A stretch of DNA of 64,000 nucleotides from assembly GCF_025370755.1 (NCBI RefSeq), contig NZ_JAMXFC010000023.1, positions 39,484 through 103,483 on the forward strand. Direction: 5' to 3'. Below are positions 9,049 to 18,101 of this stretch, piece after piece. A program made the translations under genes and the position numbers. Position 1 is the first letter of the stretch; every line of letters starts with the position of its first letter. Origin of the DNA: Laspinema sp. D2d (GTDB taxonomy: Bacteria; Cyanobacteriota; Cyanobacteriia; Cyanobacteriales; Laspinemataceae). The notes beneath the pieces were generated by a model. It was not told where the DNA came from. It did no database searches and saw nothing but the letters and a program-made list of their open reading frames with translations.

Positions 9049-9528
9049 TTAACTTTCCTCAATGACTGCGGAGATTTCTGTTGCCATGTTGATTAAAAAT
9101 GCCGCAGAATCTGGCTTCCCATTTTCAGTCAATATTTGGGCAATTTGGGCGAGGACTTGGACAAAGCCTCGGTCTACTAAATCGGAGTTCTTATCTAAAA
9201 GAAGTGCCACATCTTCCCCCCGATCGCACGCTAAGATTCCCTCAATTAGCTTAATATAAGCCTCGGTGCGATCGCTGCGATCGGGGTTCATCATTTCAGT
9301 CGCTTGTCCAAAGGCGAGTTGTAATTGTTGGGCTAAATCCCCTAGAAAACTAGCGGCTTCTGTTTCCCCTTCGGTTTCGGCTTTGGCGGCTGCTTGTTCC
9401 AAAATGTAGATAAATTCAACATCGACTAAATCTTCATTCTGTCGAAGTATATTTATTTCTTCTCCTTCGGGACAATCTAATAATTTTTGAATGAGTTGGA
9501 TATAAGCCCTGATCCGGTTATCAGTCAT
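9049..9528 (-). CDS. Hypothetical protein made of two homologous helical repeats
   Basis: 159 residues, soluble, acidic, no known enzyme motif. The two halves match each other: AYIQLIQKLLDCPEGEE with LVDVEFIYILEQ in residues about 9-75, and AYIKLIEGILACDRGED with LVDRGFVQVLAQ in about 91-155. Each unit is about 65 residues and predicted all-helical. Similar units occur singly or in tandem at the N-termini of cyanobacterial TPR/CHAT-type proteins, from memory of those families; function is not established. It is transcribed in the same direction as the upstream tRNA-Ser, separated by a hairpin array. Start chosen at ATG 9528. Confidence 0.75.
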   Translation of the reverse strand: MTDNRIRAYIQLIQKLLDCPEGEEINILRQNEDLVDVEFIYILEQAAAKAETEGETEAASFLGDLAQQLQLAFGQATEMMNPDRSDRTEAYIKLIEGILACDRGEDVALLLDKNSDLVDRGFVQVLAQIAQILTENGKPDSAAFLINMATEISAVIEES

Positions 9529-9640
9529 CGGGTTTTTTTAGGATTTTACTGTTCTTATGATACGTCAAACTTTACCGCAATTTCGGAGGGATATTGCTTA
9601 GAGGGTAACGAGGCGATCGCAGGGTTGGGGTTGTATGGGG

Positions 9641-9766
9641 GTAACGACTGAAGTCGTTACTACGAAAGAATAAAGAGAACGACTGAAGTCGTTCCCCATA
9701 AGACTTTAAGTCGGTTTTAACCGACTTAAGCTGTTAGGCGGGGGTTTTAACCCCTGCCGGGTTTTT
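9641..9766. repeat. Array of four intergenic hairpins
   Basis: In order: GTAACGACT-GA-AGTCGTTAC (9641-9660, perfect 9-bp stem); GAACGACT-GA-AGTCGTTC (9677-9694, perfect 8-bp stem); TTAAGTCGGTT-TT-AACCGACTTAA (9706-9729, perfect 11-bp stem); and GGCGGGGGTT-TT-AACCCCTGCC (9737-9758, one G-U pair), followed by GGGTTTTT. Only the last resembles a terminator, on the + strand. The first two share an ACTGAAGT core also seen at 12844-12873. The rest of the 9529-9781 spacer shows no gene. Confidence 0.75.
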
Positions 9767-9781
9767 CTCTGGATTAATCAA

Positions 9782-9868
9782 CGGAGAGGGGGAGATTCGA
9801 ACTCCCGGAACCCTTGCGGATTCATCTGATTTCAAGTCAGACGCAATCGACCACTCTGCCACCTCTCC
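9782..9868 (-). tRNA. tRNA-Ser, anticodon TGA
   Basis: Read on the minus strand this is an 87-nt class II tRNA. The acceptor stem GGAGAGG pairs with CCTCTCC and has discriminator G. The anticodon arm TCTGA-CTTGAAA-TCAGA places TGA in the loop. A long variable arm follows, typical of Ser, and the T arm contains GTTCGAATC. CCA is not encoded. Serine codons UCN are the expected target. It is the only tRNA found in the window. Confidence 0.95.
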
Positions 9869-9943
9869 AGTGCGGCTCTGTTTTATCTTACCCCGAGTTG
9901 TCTGGAATTGAAAGAGGCAAGGGGGGAAAAAATCCGATCGCCC

Positions 9944-10876
9944 CTAGGCGAGGGTGGCAACGGATTCCGGGTGTTGTTGGTAGAGCACCTCTTCCGAGGC
10001 GACTGCAAAATCTTGATCTACCCAAACCAGGGAGGCGCGAGTCACGGTGTTCCCTTGTAATTCAACTAAAGAAAAGTTGCGGACTTGACCCATTTCTGTG
10101 GGGACAATCCGGGGGACGCGGGCTGCATTCAGGTAAACGGTGCCATCGTTGGTGGTATGCAGGGATCTCCGCAACTGGGTTTTAGTGTGGCGGAGGCGGT
10201 GGTGCATATGTCCGAAGGTGACGAGGGGGATGGTTTTGCCCATTTTGCGGGTTTGGGCGATCGCATCGGCAAAATCCGGGTCCCCAAAGTCGCCGCCTAG
10301 GGGTTTCCAGTCCTTGCCGCAGGGGTCTTCTGGGCGATCGCCTAACCCTTTGGGTCCATTATGTCCCAGAAAAATGATGGTATCGAAGTGGGCGCGTTTC
10401 ACCGCTGCCATAATGCGATCGGTAGACTCGACAAAACTGCCGACATCGCAGCGATCGCTATAAAAATCCGCATATTTCCATTCCGACCCTCCCCAGCTAA
10501 AGGGCCGCGCCCCTACCACCGTCAGTCCAAACTGGGGAAAATCTAACTTGCCAAACCCCACATGAGTCTCACCCAGGATATCCAATTGGGACTGGACCCA
10601 ATCCTCACTCCGACGATTGTAAGGACAGGTTTTGCGACCCCAGTCCGTCGCTGTGAACCAAGCGTCATGGTTGCCAAACGTCACCGCTTTGGGAATATCC
10701 AAAGCGGCGATCGCCCGGACAATTGGGACTGACTCATTCCCAAAATCCCCCACAAACAGCGCTAAATCAACCCCCAGTTCGGTTAGCGCTTCCCCATCGG
10801 CGGGTTCCCATTGTTCGTGGACATCTCCAACAACGGCAATTTTAATCTGATTTTTCTGATGATTGTGTCCGAACAT
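9944..10876 (-). CDS. Calcineurin-like metallophosphoesterase (TIGR04168-type)
   Basis: 310-residue soluble phosphoesterase with all five metal-binding blocks: VVGDVHEQW near residue 15, FVGDFGNE, TFGNHDAW, FLGHNGPKG and FGHMHHR. The length and the GHNGPKGLG and GHMHHRL spellings match a family shared by cyanobacteria and plastids. The in vivo substrate is unknown. Start ATG at 10876 gives a short His/Gln/Lys-rich lead before the first strand. It is monocistronic, divergent from nadA across 220 bp, and its 3' end faces the start of tRNA-Ser at a 75-bp distance. Confidence 0.9.
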   Translation of the reverse strand: MFGHNHQKNQIKIAVVGDVHEQWEPADGEALTELGVDLALFVGDFGNESVPIVRAIAALDIPKAVTFGNHDAWFTATDWGRKTCPYNRRSEDWVQSQLDILGETHVGFGKLDFPQFGLTVVGARPFSWGGSEWKYADFYSDRCDVGSFVESTDRIMAAVKRAHFDTIIFLGHNGPKGLGDRPEDPCGKDWKPLGGDFGDPDFADAIAQTRKMGKTIPLVTFGHMHHRLRHTKTQLRRSLHTTNDGTVYLNAARVPRIVPTEMGQVRNFSLVELQGNTVTRASLVWVDQDFAVASEEVLYQQHPESVATLA

Positions 10877-11046
10877 CCCTGTTTCTCTCGCTGCTCTTTA
10901 TCTAGGATAGGCAATCAAGCGCCTGAATGCGAAGAAACTCCAGAAACTCCCCACCCGTTGGATCTCTCCCCGACCCTCTCCTACCCGGGGAGAGGTCCCT
11001 CCCCACGAGACTCTAGGGCCTGGTTCCTCTTTTTGGTAAAAAATAC

Positions 11047-11052
11047 TATAAT
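11047..11052 (+). promoter_or_regulatory. Possible -10 element of nadA
   Basis: TATAAT lies 46 bp upstream of the nadA start in an otherwise gene-free 220-bp spacer. No good -35 box sits 17 bp upstream (TTCCTC), so the call rests on the -10 hexamer alone. Confidence 0.4.
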
Positions 11053-11097
11053 TAGCAATAACACCCTAAAGAACGGCAAGTTCACCCCCTGAAAACT

Positions 11098-12072
11098 GTG
11101 TTTACTGCTACTTTATCCCCGCCCAATTCTGCCCAAACCTCCGCCATTCCAGACGATTTATTTGCCGCCATTGAAGACCTGAAGCAGGAACTCAATGCCG
11201 TGATTCTCGCCCACTACTATCAAGAACCGGACATTCAGGATATTGCAGACTATATCGGCGACTCCCTGGAACTAGCGCGAAAAGCAGCCAATACTAGCGC
11301 CGATGTCATCGTCTTTGCCGGAGTTCACTTCATGGCAGAAACGGCTAAAATCCTCAATCCGAATAAACTGGTGTTGCTGCCGGATTTGGATGCGGGTTGT
11401 TCCCTTGCTGATAGTTGTCCTCCCGATGCCTTTGGGGAATTTAAAGCCGCTCATCCCAATCATATCGTTATCTCGTACATTAACTGCTCGGCGGCGATTA
11501 AAGCCATGAGCGATATTATTTGCACCAGTTCTAATGCGGTTAAACTGGTGCGCCAAATTCCCGAAAATCAGCCGATAATTTTTGCTCCCGATCGCAATTT
11601 AGGCCGGTATGTCATGGACCAAACGGGCCGGGATATGGTCTTGTGGCAAGGCAGTTGTATGGTGCATGAAACCTTTTCTGAAAAGAAAATGGTTCAGCTT
11701 AAAATTCAACATCCCGAAGCAGAAATCATTGCGCATCCGGAGTGTGAACCCCCGGTGTTGCGCCATGCCAATTATGTGGGTTCAACCAGTGCGTTGTTAA
11801 ATTATGCTCAGAAGAGTGACAGCAGCGTGTTTATCGTTGCCACGGAACCGGGAATCATTCATCAAATGCAAAAACAAGCGCCAGATAAACAATTTATCCC
11901 AGCGCCACCCCTGAATAATTGTGCTTGTAATGAATGCCCTCACATGAGGCTGAATACCTTAGAAAAATTATATCTAGCGATGAAAAATCGCGCCCCGGAG
12001 ATTACCTTACCGGAGGAAACGCGGATAGCAGCATTGCACCCGATTCAACGAATGTTAGAAATGAGCGCGTAA
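11098..12072 (+). CDS. nadA: Quinolinate synthase
   Basis: De novo NAD biosynthesis enzyme condensing iminoaspartate with dihydroxyacetone phosphate, using a [4Fe-4S] cluster. 324 residues, with the cluster ligands visible as Cys101 (AGCSLADS), Cys187 (QGSCMVH) and Cys280 (NECPHMRLN). Other blocks are [48 protein letters not shown] and GSTSALL. The start is a GTG at 11098. No nadB or nadC lies nearby, the usual dispersed arrangement in cyanobacteria. A GC-rich hairpin follows the stop. Confidence 0.97.
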   Translation: MFTATLSPPNSAQTSAIPDDLFAAIEDLKQELNAVILAHYYQEPDIQDIADYIGDSLELARKAANTSADVIVFAGVHFMAETAKILNPNKLVLLPDLDAGCSLADSCPPDAFGEFKAAHPNHIVISYINCSAAIKAMSDIICTSSNAVKLVRQIPENQPIIFAPDRNLGRYVMDQTGRDMVLWQGSCMVHETFSEKKMVQLKIQHPEAEIIAHPECEPPVLRHANYVGSTSALLNYAQKSDSSVFIVATEPGIIHQMQKQAPDKQFIPAPPLNNCACNECPHMRLNTLEKLYLAMKNRAPEITLPEETRIAALHPIQRMLEMSA

Positions 12073-12080
12073 GGATAGCA

Positions 12081-12110
12081 ACCCGGCGGGGTGTTTAAAA
12101 CCCGTCGGGT
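12081..12110 (+). terminator. Stem-loop after nadA
   Basis: ACCCGGCGGG (12081-12090) pairs with CCCGTCGGGT (12101-12110) with one internal mismatch. The loop is GTGTTTAAAA. There is no clear T tract after it, so it may act in 3'-end stability rather than as a classic terminator. Confidence 0.5.
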
Positions 12111-12129
12111 GTTGGCACTTAATTATTAA

Positions 12130-12259
12130 ACTTCTTGCAAAATTCTTTAAAGCCCCCCAGTAACTAAACATTTATTCCTCCGGCTTCCCCCTTCTTAAGG
12201 GGGACGGGAGGGGGATAATCAGGGGGGTTGGGGGGATCAATCCTTTTTTTGCAAGAAGT
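12130..12259. repeat. MITE-like repeat, copy 2, with terminal inverted repeats
   Basis: The ends are inverted repeats: ACTTCTTGCAAAA at 12130-12142 and its complement TTTTTTGCAAGAAGT at 12245-12259. Inside are GCCCCCC, CCCCCTTCTTAAGGGGG and GGGGGGTTGGGGGGATCAAT, the same words as copies at 4.6 and 61.0 kb but longer, with extra sequence in the middle. It has no open frame. Its right end abuts the last codon of the minus-strand TerB-like gene, and the stop codon TAG of that gene reads across the boundary. Confidence 0.7.
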
Positions 12260-12745
12260 CTATTGATTCAAAAACGCTTGAAGTTGAGAGGCAAGTTTCT
12301 CAATGATTCCTTCCTCATTTTGTAAACTTTTTTCAGCTTCTGCTTCGATGCGGTGAACGACATCCTCGGGTAAATTCAGGAGGACAACAAGTTTTTGGTA
12401 GGCTTCCGCTTCGTCAGCGTTAATATTAGGTTCATCGGGAGTGCGAGCACTGGAAGCGATGACTTCATAGCCGAGTTGCAGAACCAGTTCCCGTTCCGGT
12501 TGGGTGGCGAGTTTCGGGATTAATTCTTCAAGCGGGATGTTTTGCATCATGTAGTCCCGCAGTTCTTCTTTGAGTTTGTCTTGTTGTTCGGAACTGACGG
12601 AAAATAACCGACTAAAGCGATCGAGCATGATATCGACTTCTTCTGCGGCGAGTTCACCATCCGCCCATGCCATTGCCGTTACGACGCGTAACAGGTTCAT
12701 CTGACGCGGGGTGATGGAGGGTGGGGGTGGGGGTTGCATTGCCAT
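12260..12745 (-). CDS. TerB-like helical protein
   Basis: 161 residues, soluble and helical. The core RQMNLLRVVTAMAWADGELAAEE with later D-E rich helices matches the TerB/DjlA-like metal-binding fold (PF05099 type), in which the ADGE motif is characteristic. A Pro-rich leader (QPPPPPS) precedes it. Family members are linked to tellurite resistance but most cyanobacterial ones have no known role and no other ter genes are here. Start ATG 12745 has AAGGAAT nine bases upstream; the Met at residue 3 is an alternative. The stop codon sits at the edge of a MITE-like repeat. Confidence 0.85.
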   Translation of the reverse strand: MAMQPPPPPSITPRQMNLLRVVTAMAWADGELAAEEVDIMLDRFSRLFSVSSEQQDKLKEELRDYMMQNIPLEELIPKLATQPERELVLQLGYEVIASSARTPDEPNINADEAEAYQKLVVLLNLPEDVVHRIEAEAEKSLQNEEGIIEKLASQLQAFLNQ

Positions 12746-12843
12746 TGTTCTATTCCTTAAAAGATGGGAAGTTGTGGCAAAACCTTATCATGCGATCGCC
12801 GGGTTCGGCTTGTATCGTAAGGTTATCTTAGGGAATGGGTTGA

Positions 12844-12873
12844 CGGGAAATACCCACTGAAGTCGGTATCCCG
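12844..12873. repeat. ACTGAAGT-core hairpin
   Basis: CGGG (12844-12847) and ATACC pair with GGTAT and CCCG (12870-12873) around a CACT-GA-AGTC centre. It lies just past the stop of the M61 peptidase gene on the minus strand, so may cap that mRNA. The ACTGAAGT core is shared with two hairpins at 9641-9694. Confidence 0.6.
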
Positions 12874-12884
12874 TCTTCGCCGAT

Positions 12885-14678
12885 TTACCCTTTCAGTTGC
12901 GTCACCGAATTCCCTAACCAGCCTTTGAGATTAGTCTGTTGAGTGGCGGTGGGATTCTGAATGGGAACGATATTGTAAGTTGTGGGACGGGGTTGAGCGA
13001 GAACCGCCTCAACGGTTCGTAATTGTTCTTGATGGAACACCGTAATTTGGATTTTAGACCCGGTTTGATAGTCTTTCAGGCGATCGCTCAAATCTTCTGC
13101 GGTTACGCGCATTCCATCGATCGCCAGCAACTCATCCTCGGCATCGATTCCCGCCCGTTGTGCCGGTGAACCGATTTCTACAAATTTAATGACGGCCTTA
13201 CCATTTTCTGTCTTCACTGTCAAGCCCAAAAACGGTGCTGCATCATTATTTTCAACGGGTTGCACTTTTAACCCAAAGGGTTGCAGATACTCATCCAGAG
13301 GTAATTCCGCAGTCCCGTGGATGTAGTTGTTAAAGAAGTCCGTTAAATCTTCTTCGGCAACGGATTCGATAATGGCTTTGAGTTCCTCGTCAGTGAAGCC
13401 AATTTCTTCGGTACCAAACCGTTGCCAGAGTTGCTGCATTACTTGATCCAGCGATCGCGCGTTGCCGGAGTTTGCTCGAATCCGCAAATCTAACAACAGG
13501 GAGACTAATTCTCCTTTCAAATAGTAGGAAATTTGGGAATTATCGCTATTGGCATCCCGGCGATATAGTTTAATCCAAGCATCCCAACTGGATTCACTCA
13601 GGGGTTGATACCGACGTCCCGGAAGCGTTTGTAAGCGCGTAATATCTTTACTCAGCCCTTGTAAGGCAATTTTCGCATCATAAATGCCCGCCCACAACGG
13701 CAGCAAGATATCATAATAACTGGTTGTTCCTTCACAAAACCAAAGAGAAGTTGTGTAGGTTTCCCCTTCATAATTAAATACTTCTAGGGGTTTAGGACGA
13801 ATGCGCTTAACATTCCACAAGTGAAAGAACTCATGGGCGACTAATTGGATAAAACGGTGGTATTTTTCGGGATTTCTAAATCCAAAGCGGGGATAGTTTA
13901 ACGAACAGCTATTTTTATGTTCCAAGCCGCCATAGCCTTGAGAAGAGAGATGGAGGATAAATAAATAGCGATCGTAAGGTAACCCGCCGAATAGCCGACT
14001 TTCCGTTTCAATGATTTTTTCAATATCGGAAATTAGCCGTTCAGCTTGGAGATTTCCTTGGCCCCAAATGGCTAGTTCATGGGGTTTATGTTCGACTTCA
14101 AAATAATAGGATTGGTGGGTGCCAATTTCAAAAGGGCTATCTACCAGGGTATCAAAATCCGGGGCGGTAAAGGTGTGGGGACGTCCCGACTTTGAGGGGA
14201 GGGAAGTGGTGACTCGCCATTCCGGTTTTGGAGGGATAATCTGAATGGAGAGGGGGCTTTTTTCAAACCCGGGGATATAAAAGAAGAGGGCAGCCCCGTT
14301 AAAATAGCCATGAGTGCTATCTAGGTGATTGGTTCGGACTGAGAGTTCATTGGCATAGATGCGATAGCGAACAATAATTTCCGAGAGTCCCGGGGTTTCA
14401 ATTTGCCAGTGATTTTTGCTGAGTTTGCGCCAGGGGAGGGCAATTTCGTTGGCATCTTCAGCGGAGAATTCCTGGAGATGTTTGGCATACTCTCGCACTA
14501 AATAGGAACCCGGAGTCCATACCGGCATTTTCAAATCTAGGACCGAGCCTTGCCATCCCCGGACCTTTAACATCACGTCAAACAGATGAGATTCGGGTTC
14601 ATACATCGCCACCTGATAGTAAACATCGGGTGCGATTCGGGGCATCGTACTCGGTGGAATTGTTGTTGCTTCAGTCAT
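12885..14678 (-). CDS. M61-family metallopeptidase with C-terminal PDZ domain
   Basis: 597-residue zinc aminopeptidase of the glycyl-aminopeptidase (M61) family. The zinc site is His282-Glu283-x-x-His286 (AHEFFHLWN) with Glu316 in FCEGTTSYY as likely third ligand. N-terminal beta-rich domain at about 15-170, catalytic domain 200-460, then a PDZ domain from about 480 (LGLTVKTENGKAVIKFV to ELLAIDGMRV). No signal peptide is apparent, as is common for the family. Family activity is removal of N-terminal Gly or Ala; the physiological substrate is unknown. Confidence 0.93.
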   Translation of the reverse strand: MTEATTIPPSTMPRIAPDVYYQVAMYEPESHLFDVMLKVRGWQGSVLDLKMPVWTPGSYLVREYAKHLQEFSAEDANEIALPWRKLSKNHWQIETPGLSEIIVRYRIYANELSVRTNHLDSTHGYFNGAALFFYIPGFEKSPLSIQIIPPKPEWRVTTSLPSKSGRPHTFTAPDFDTLVDSPFEIGTHQSYYFEVEHKPHELAIWGQGNLQAERLISDIEKIIETESRLFGGLPYDRYLFILHLSSQGYGGLEHKNSCSLNYPRFGFRNPEKYHRFIQLVAHEFFHLWNVKRIRPKPLEVFNYEGETYTTSLWFCEGTTSYYDILLPLWAGIYDAKIALQGLSKDITRLQTLPGRRYQPLSESSWDAWIKLYRRDANSDNSQISYYLKGELVSLLLDLRIRANSGNARSLDQVMQQLWQRFGTEEIGFTDEELKAIIESVAEEDLTDFFNNYIHGTAELPLDEYLQPFGLKVQPVENNDAAPFLGLTVKTENGKAVIKFVEIGSPAQRAGIDAEDELLAIDGMRVTAEDLSDRLKDYQTGSKIQITVFHQEQLRTVEAVLAQPRPTTYNIVPIQNPTATQQTNLKGWLGNSVTQLKG

Positions 14679-14854
14679 CGGTTATTTTGTGTTAGGTTAT
14701 CGGCTAATCTGGACTCGGTTAGGGGCAGTATTTTAGACTGTCGATTCGCCACGGTTGATGGTATGGCGGTGAGTGCTTCAGGCGCGATCGCATTGAGTCC
14801 CCTTCCCTACGGTTTAGAATGCCCCTAACCTTGGCTCTTTTCGGCGAAAATAGC

Positions 14855-15538
14855 TCAAACGTGGCCCGCTAAATGGGTCAACTGTTTGAGATTGACCAAA
14901 TAAAGAGATTCCGCAGTTTCATCAATTTTAATCCAGCCTTTGGCGTTCAATTTTTCCATGATTTTGCTGGTTTCTTCGACGCCAATATCGGTGACATCTG
15001 CTAAGTCTTTATAGGGAATATTGTAGATTTCTGTCCCTTTCTCGGTGGACTGTCCATAGTTTTCCGCCAGAGATACTAAAGTATTGGCAAGTTTCACCGC
15101 CGGGGGACGGTTCCGCAATTGAAACCGGAGATTAGTTTGTCGCAGTCGTCGGACCATGAGTTGCAGCATCCGATGATGGAGTTGAGCGTCTTTAAACAGG
15201 GTTTGGATAAACCGTTGGGCGGAAACGCTCAAGAGTTGGACGGTTGAGAGGGCAATCACGTCGGTGGAACGGGGCGATTCATCCAGAATTGCCATTTCTC
15301 CAAAGAAATCACCTCGCCCGAGAATCGCCAGAGTTACTACGTTGTCTCCATATAGGCGACGGACTTTGACCCAACCCGTGACGATAAAGTAAACGGCATT
15401 GCCCCAGGCATCTTCCATTAAGACTGCTCTGCCTGATGGATATTCGTGCTCAACCGCAACGGACAAAAGCCATTCCAGAGTTTCTGGATTGGCGGCACTA
15501 AATAGCGGGAAAAGCTCACTAAAGGCTTCGGTCTGCAT
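14855..15538 (-). CDS. Crp/Fnr-family transcriptional regulator
   Basis: 227 residues. The N-terminal cyclic-nucleotide-binding-type beta-roll carries GDFFGEMAILDESPRSTDV, close to the cAMP-pocket consensus (Gly-Glu and Arg-Ser both present). The C-terminal winged helix-turn-helix has YKDLADVTDIGVEETSKIM as the recognition region. It has no NtcA-like hallmark and no Cys cluster as in Fnr. So it is probably a cAMP-type receptor or an orphan member. Divergent from nothing close: 1.3 kb of gene-free DNA lies upstream. Confidence 0.92.
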   Translation of the reverse strand: MQTEAFSELFPLFSAANPETLEWLLSVAVEHEYPSGRAVLMEDAWGNAVYFIVTGWVKVRRLYGDNVVTLAILGRGDFFGEMAILDESPRSTDVIALSTVQLLSVSAQRFIQTLFKDAQLHHRMLQLMVRRLRQTNLRFQLRNRPPAVKLANTLVSLAENYGQSTEKGTEIYNIPYKDLADVTDIGVEETSKIMEKLNAKGWIKIDETAESLYLVNLKQLTHLAGHV

Positions 15539-16852
15539 GAAAGATATTTAAGATAGGGAATGAGGATAAGTAATAGCGCAGAGTCGGGAATTTGAGATTG
15601 CTAAAACAGGCAATAGGAAACCTATTTTCCAGGGTTGACCCTTCAGGGCAAATCCTTTGGGGAATGCTGATTTAGGGTTGGCTTCTGAATCAAACACGCT
15701 TCTTTGTTGCTCCTGTATTAACAATGACTACAAAAAAGACCCTCCGAGGGGAGTGTCTGGCTCCTGGGAATGGATACTGTACCGATTGTACCTGCGATCA
15801 TGACGATTTGGCAGCAATCCGGGCAAAGCGGGAAAGGCGATCGCCCAGGGTGTTTTCAGAGGACTGAATCCTGTTGTTGCCCTAGTTGTCCGGCTGATTG
15901 GGGCTCCGGGTTAGAACCCACAGCAAACTCGGGCACAGTCCCACGCTTAGGGTTGTGGTTATTCTATGACTGAGGATTATATTTTCTCATGTTTGGGGTG
16001 GCTTTGGAGGGGGGGAAACAGATTTGCGATCGCCAGGGAAGCGAGACTCTAGGATCCACCAAGAACGAGGGTCCAGGCCGGAATCAGTTAGCGCAGAGGG
16101 TCCCCGGGCAGTCGTTTCCCTAAGAATTTCCTCCCCCTTTGAGGTCCCTCTACGGGTCAGGGCTCCCTTCTGTCTACCCAGAGTCTTCCTCACCATCCCG
16201 ACTCCTCCAAGCTGGGGCTTTTGCGGATGTAGCCCCGGAGCCAAGCGGAATGGAAAACCGGCTTGATTTGAGTCTAAAGATGCCTTACACCGGAATCCTT
16301 TAACCGGCTTTTTACTCTAAATTGACCCATTCCCACCCACCCTCAGACTGGTTCAGTTAAGGTCTATCTGTCCCTCAATTTCCAGTCAAAATCTGGAATC
16401 CCGGTTAAGATTTTTCACTGTTATTTTATCCAGCTTAGGATACTGTGATTTTGAATAAATTTCATACCTCCTTAGATAGAATTTATTCCCAAAATTCCTC
16501 CTATTTAGAGCAGCAACTTAACAGATTAGGGGTAATTTGCTTTCTGGCCTCGACAGGGCGATCGCTAGGGAAGGCGTCAGTGTGAATTCAGAAATAAATT
16601 TTGGTGCTTAATTTAGAGAATTCAGCGTTACCGGAAAATATTTTAATTTAATTGGATAAATTAGAGAGTTTATGACCTAGGTTCATCCTTTCGGTAGAAA
16701 CTGAAGGCTAAATCACTCGCTAACCTGGGTATTTAGGTGAGGAGGATTGAACCCCAAACTGAACCCGAGCGTTGTGGTTTAATCTAATAAAAAGGTTAAA
16801 TAAAAAATTGCCCTCCCCCTAAAGAAGTAGAATTTCATCCCAAGGAAATCAA
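15539..16852. other. 1.3-kb gene-free spacer upstream of Mn-catalase
   Basis: No open frame here looks real: short ORFs at 15770-15973, 15987-16244 and 16024-16266 have no recognisable motif, no good ribosome site and an odd composition. The stretch has two HIP1 sites and direct copies of ACCGGCTT at about 16258 and 16306. The last 120 bp are AT-rich. It may contain long 5' leaders for the Crp/Fnr gene (minus) or the catalase gene (plus), or a decayed gene. Confidence 0.5.
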
Positions 16853-17833
16853 ATGTTTTATCACGTCAAAGAATTACAATTTAATGCACGGGTATCCAAA
16901 CCCGATCCCCGCTTTGCAACCTTGCTGTTAGAACAGTTTGGTGGTCCTAACGGAGAACTAGCCGCAGCGATGCAGTATTTTGTCCAGGCATTTGCGGCGC
17001 GGCAGGCGTACCCGGAAAAATACGATATGTTGATGGATATTGCCTCGGAAGAATTTAGCCACTTGGAGATTGTCGGGGCCTTGGTGACCATGTTGCTGGA
17101 TGGCATCAATGGAGACCTGAAAAACGCTGCGGAAAACAGCGAAATTATGCAATTTCTGGGGGGAAATAAGACTGGACGAGAGGACCTGATCCATCAAATT
17201 GCGATGACTGGACCGCAATTATTAGCCGTATCCGGTGGTGGTCCAACGGTCACGAATAGCCAAGGTGTGCCTTGGTCAGGAACCTATGTGAATGCAAATG
17301 GGGATTTGACCGTTGATTTGCGATCGGATCTCGCGGCTGAATCTCGGGCGAAAATTGTCTATGAATATTTGATGCAATTTACCGATGATCCAGATGTAAA
17401 AGATACTTTACGCTTTTTAATGACGCGGGAAGTTTCTCATTACAAAATGTTCGCCGCAGCCCTAGAAACCATCGAACCCAATTTCCCGCCGGGAGTGCTA
17501 CAAGCTGACCCGCGCTACAGCCATTTGTACTTTAATATGTCTAATGGAACCAGTGCGCGCGGACCTTGGAATGAAGGTCAAGGATCTTGGCCCGATGGGG
17601 AAAATTGGGTGTATGTGGATGACCCCCTTGATTATGTGGTGAAGACTGAAGGGATGACCCGCAATCAGACGAGTGAAGGGACGAATTTGACGGAAGAACA
17701 GGCGTTCAAAAAGGAACAAGAACTGAGTATGAAACGTTCGGCTGAGGTGAAATCCGCCACTCCAAATGGACGGAATCAGTGGTCTTCTTACCCCCAAACG
17801 AGTCTGAGTAGTCCGAAAGCACCGATGAAATAA
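16853..17833 (+). CDS. Manganese catalase
   Basis: Non-haem dimanganese enzyme splitting hydrogen peroxide, cytosolic. The 326 residues form a ferritin-like four-helix bundle. Metal ligands are visible as Glu35 (GPNGELAAAMQYF), Glu67 and His70 (SEEFSHLEIV), and a later Glu/His pair in MTREVSHYKMF. A C-terminal Ser/Lys-rich tail follows. The start ATG at 16853 matches family N-termini (MFYHVKELQFNA) and has AAGGAAAT just upstream. Three hairpins lie 3' of it, and a long spacer precedes it. Confidence 0.95.
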   Translation: MFYHVKELQFNARVSKPDPRFATLLLEQFGGPNGELAAAMQYFVQAFAARQAYPEKYDMLMDIASEEFSHLEIVGALVTMLLDGINGDLKNAAENSEIMQFLGGNKTGREDLIHQIAMTGPQLLAVSGGGPTVTNSQGVPWSGTYVNANGDLTVDLRSDLAAESRAKIVYEYLMQFTDDPDVKDTLRFLMTREVSHYKMFAAALETIEPNFPPGVLQADPRYSHLYFNMSNGTSARGPWNEGQGSWPDGENWVYVDDPLDYVVKTEGMTRNQTSEGTNLTEEQAFKKEQELSMKRSAEVKSATPNGRNQWSSYPQTSLSSPKAPMK

Positions 17834-17851
17834 GAAAATCGGTCATTTGAA

Positions 17852-17982
17852 GGGTGGAGGCTCACAGGACGGAGCCTCTCCTGGGCGGGCTCATTTAGAA
17901 AACGGGGTTGGATTTTGTCCAACCCTGAAGGCTTAACCCCAAGCTAGATGAAATTCCCCTTTCCCCTGAAGAAAGGGGAATT
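17852..17982 (+). terminator. Three consecutive hairpins after Mn-catalase
   Basis: GGAGGCTC pairs with GAGCCTC (about 17856-17878); GGGTTGGA-TTTTG-TCCAACCC lies at 17905-17925; and AATTCCCCTTTC pairs with GAAAGGGGAATT (about 17952-17982), a 12-bp perfect stem. None is followed by a long T tract. The first is positioned to end the catalase transcript. Confidence 0.5.
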
Positions 17983-18101
17983 ATCATGGTTTCAAGGTGA
18001 AGAAAAAATGCACTAACCCAGCGATCGCCTGCTACAGAAATTATCAAAATACCGATCGCCTCCCTCAATTCAACCCCTATTTATAACAAACATCCTTAAT
18101 C

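Noticed and set aside
10085..10850. Plus-strand frames opposite the metallophosphoesterase
   Set aside because: They lie antisense to a gene with all metal motifs and have shadow-like composition.
15770..16266. Short frames in the gene-free spacer (15770-15973, 15987-16244, 16024-16266)
   Set aside because: No motif, no ribosome site, unusual composition and mutual overlap on opposite strands.
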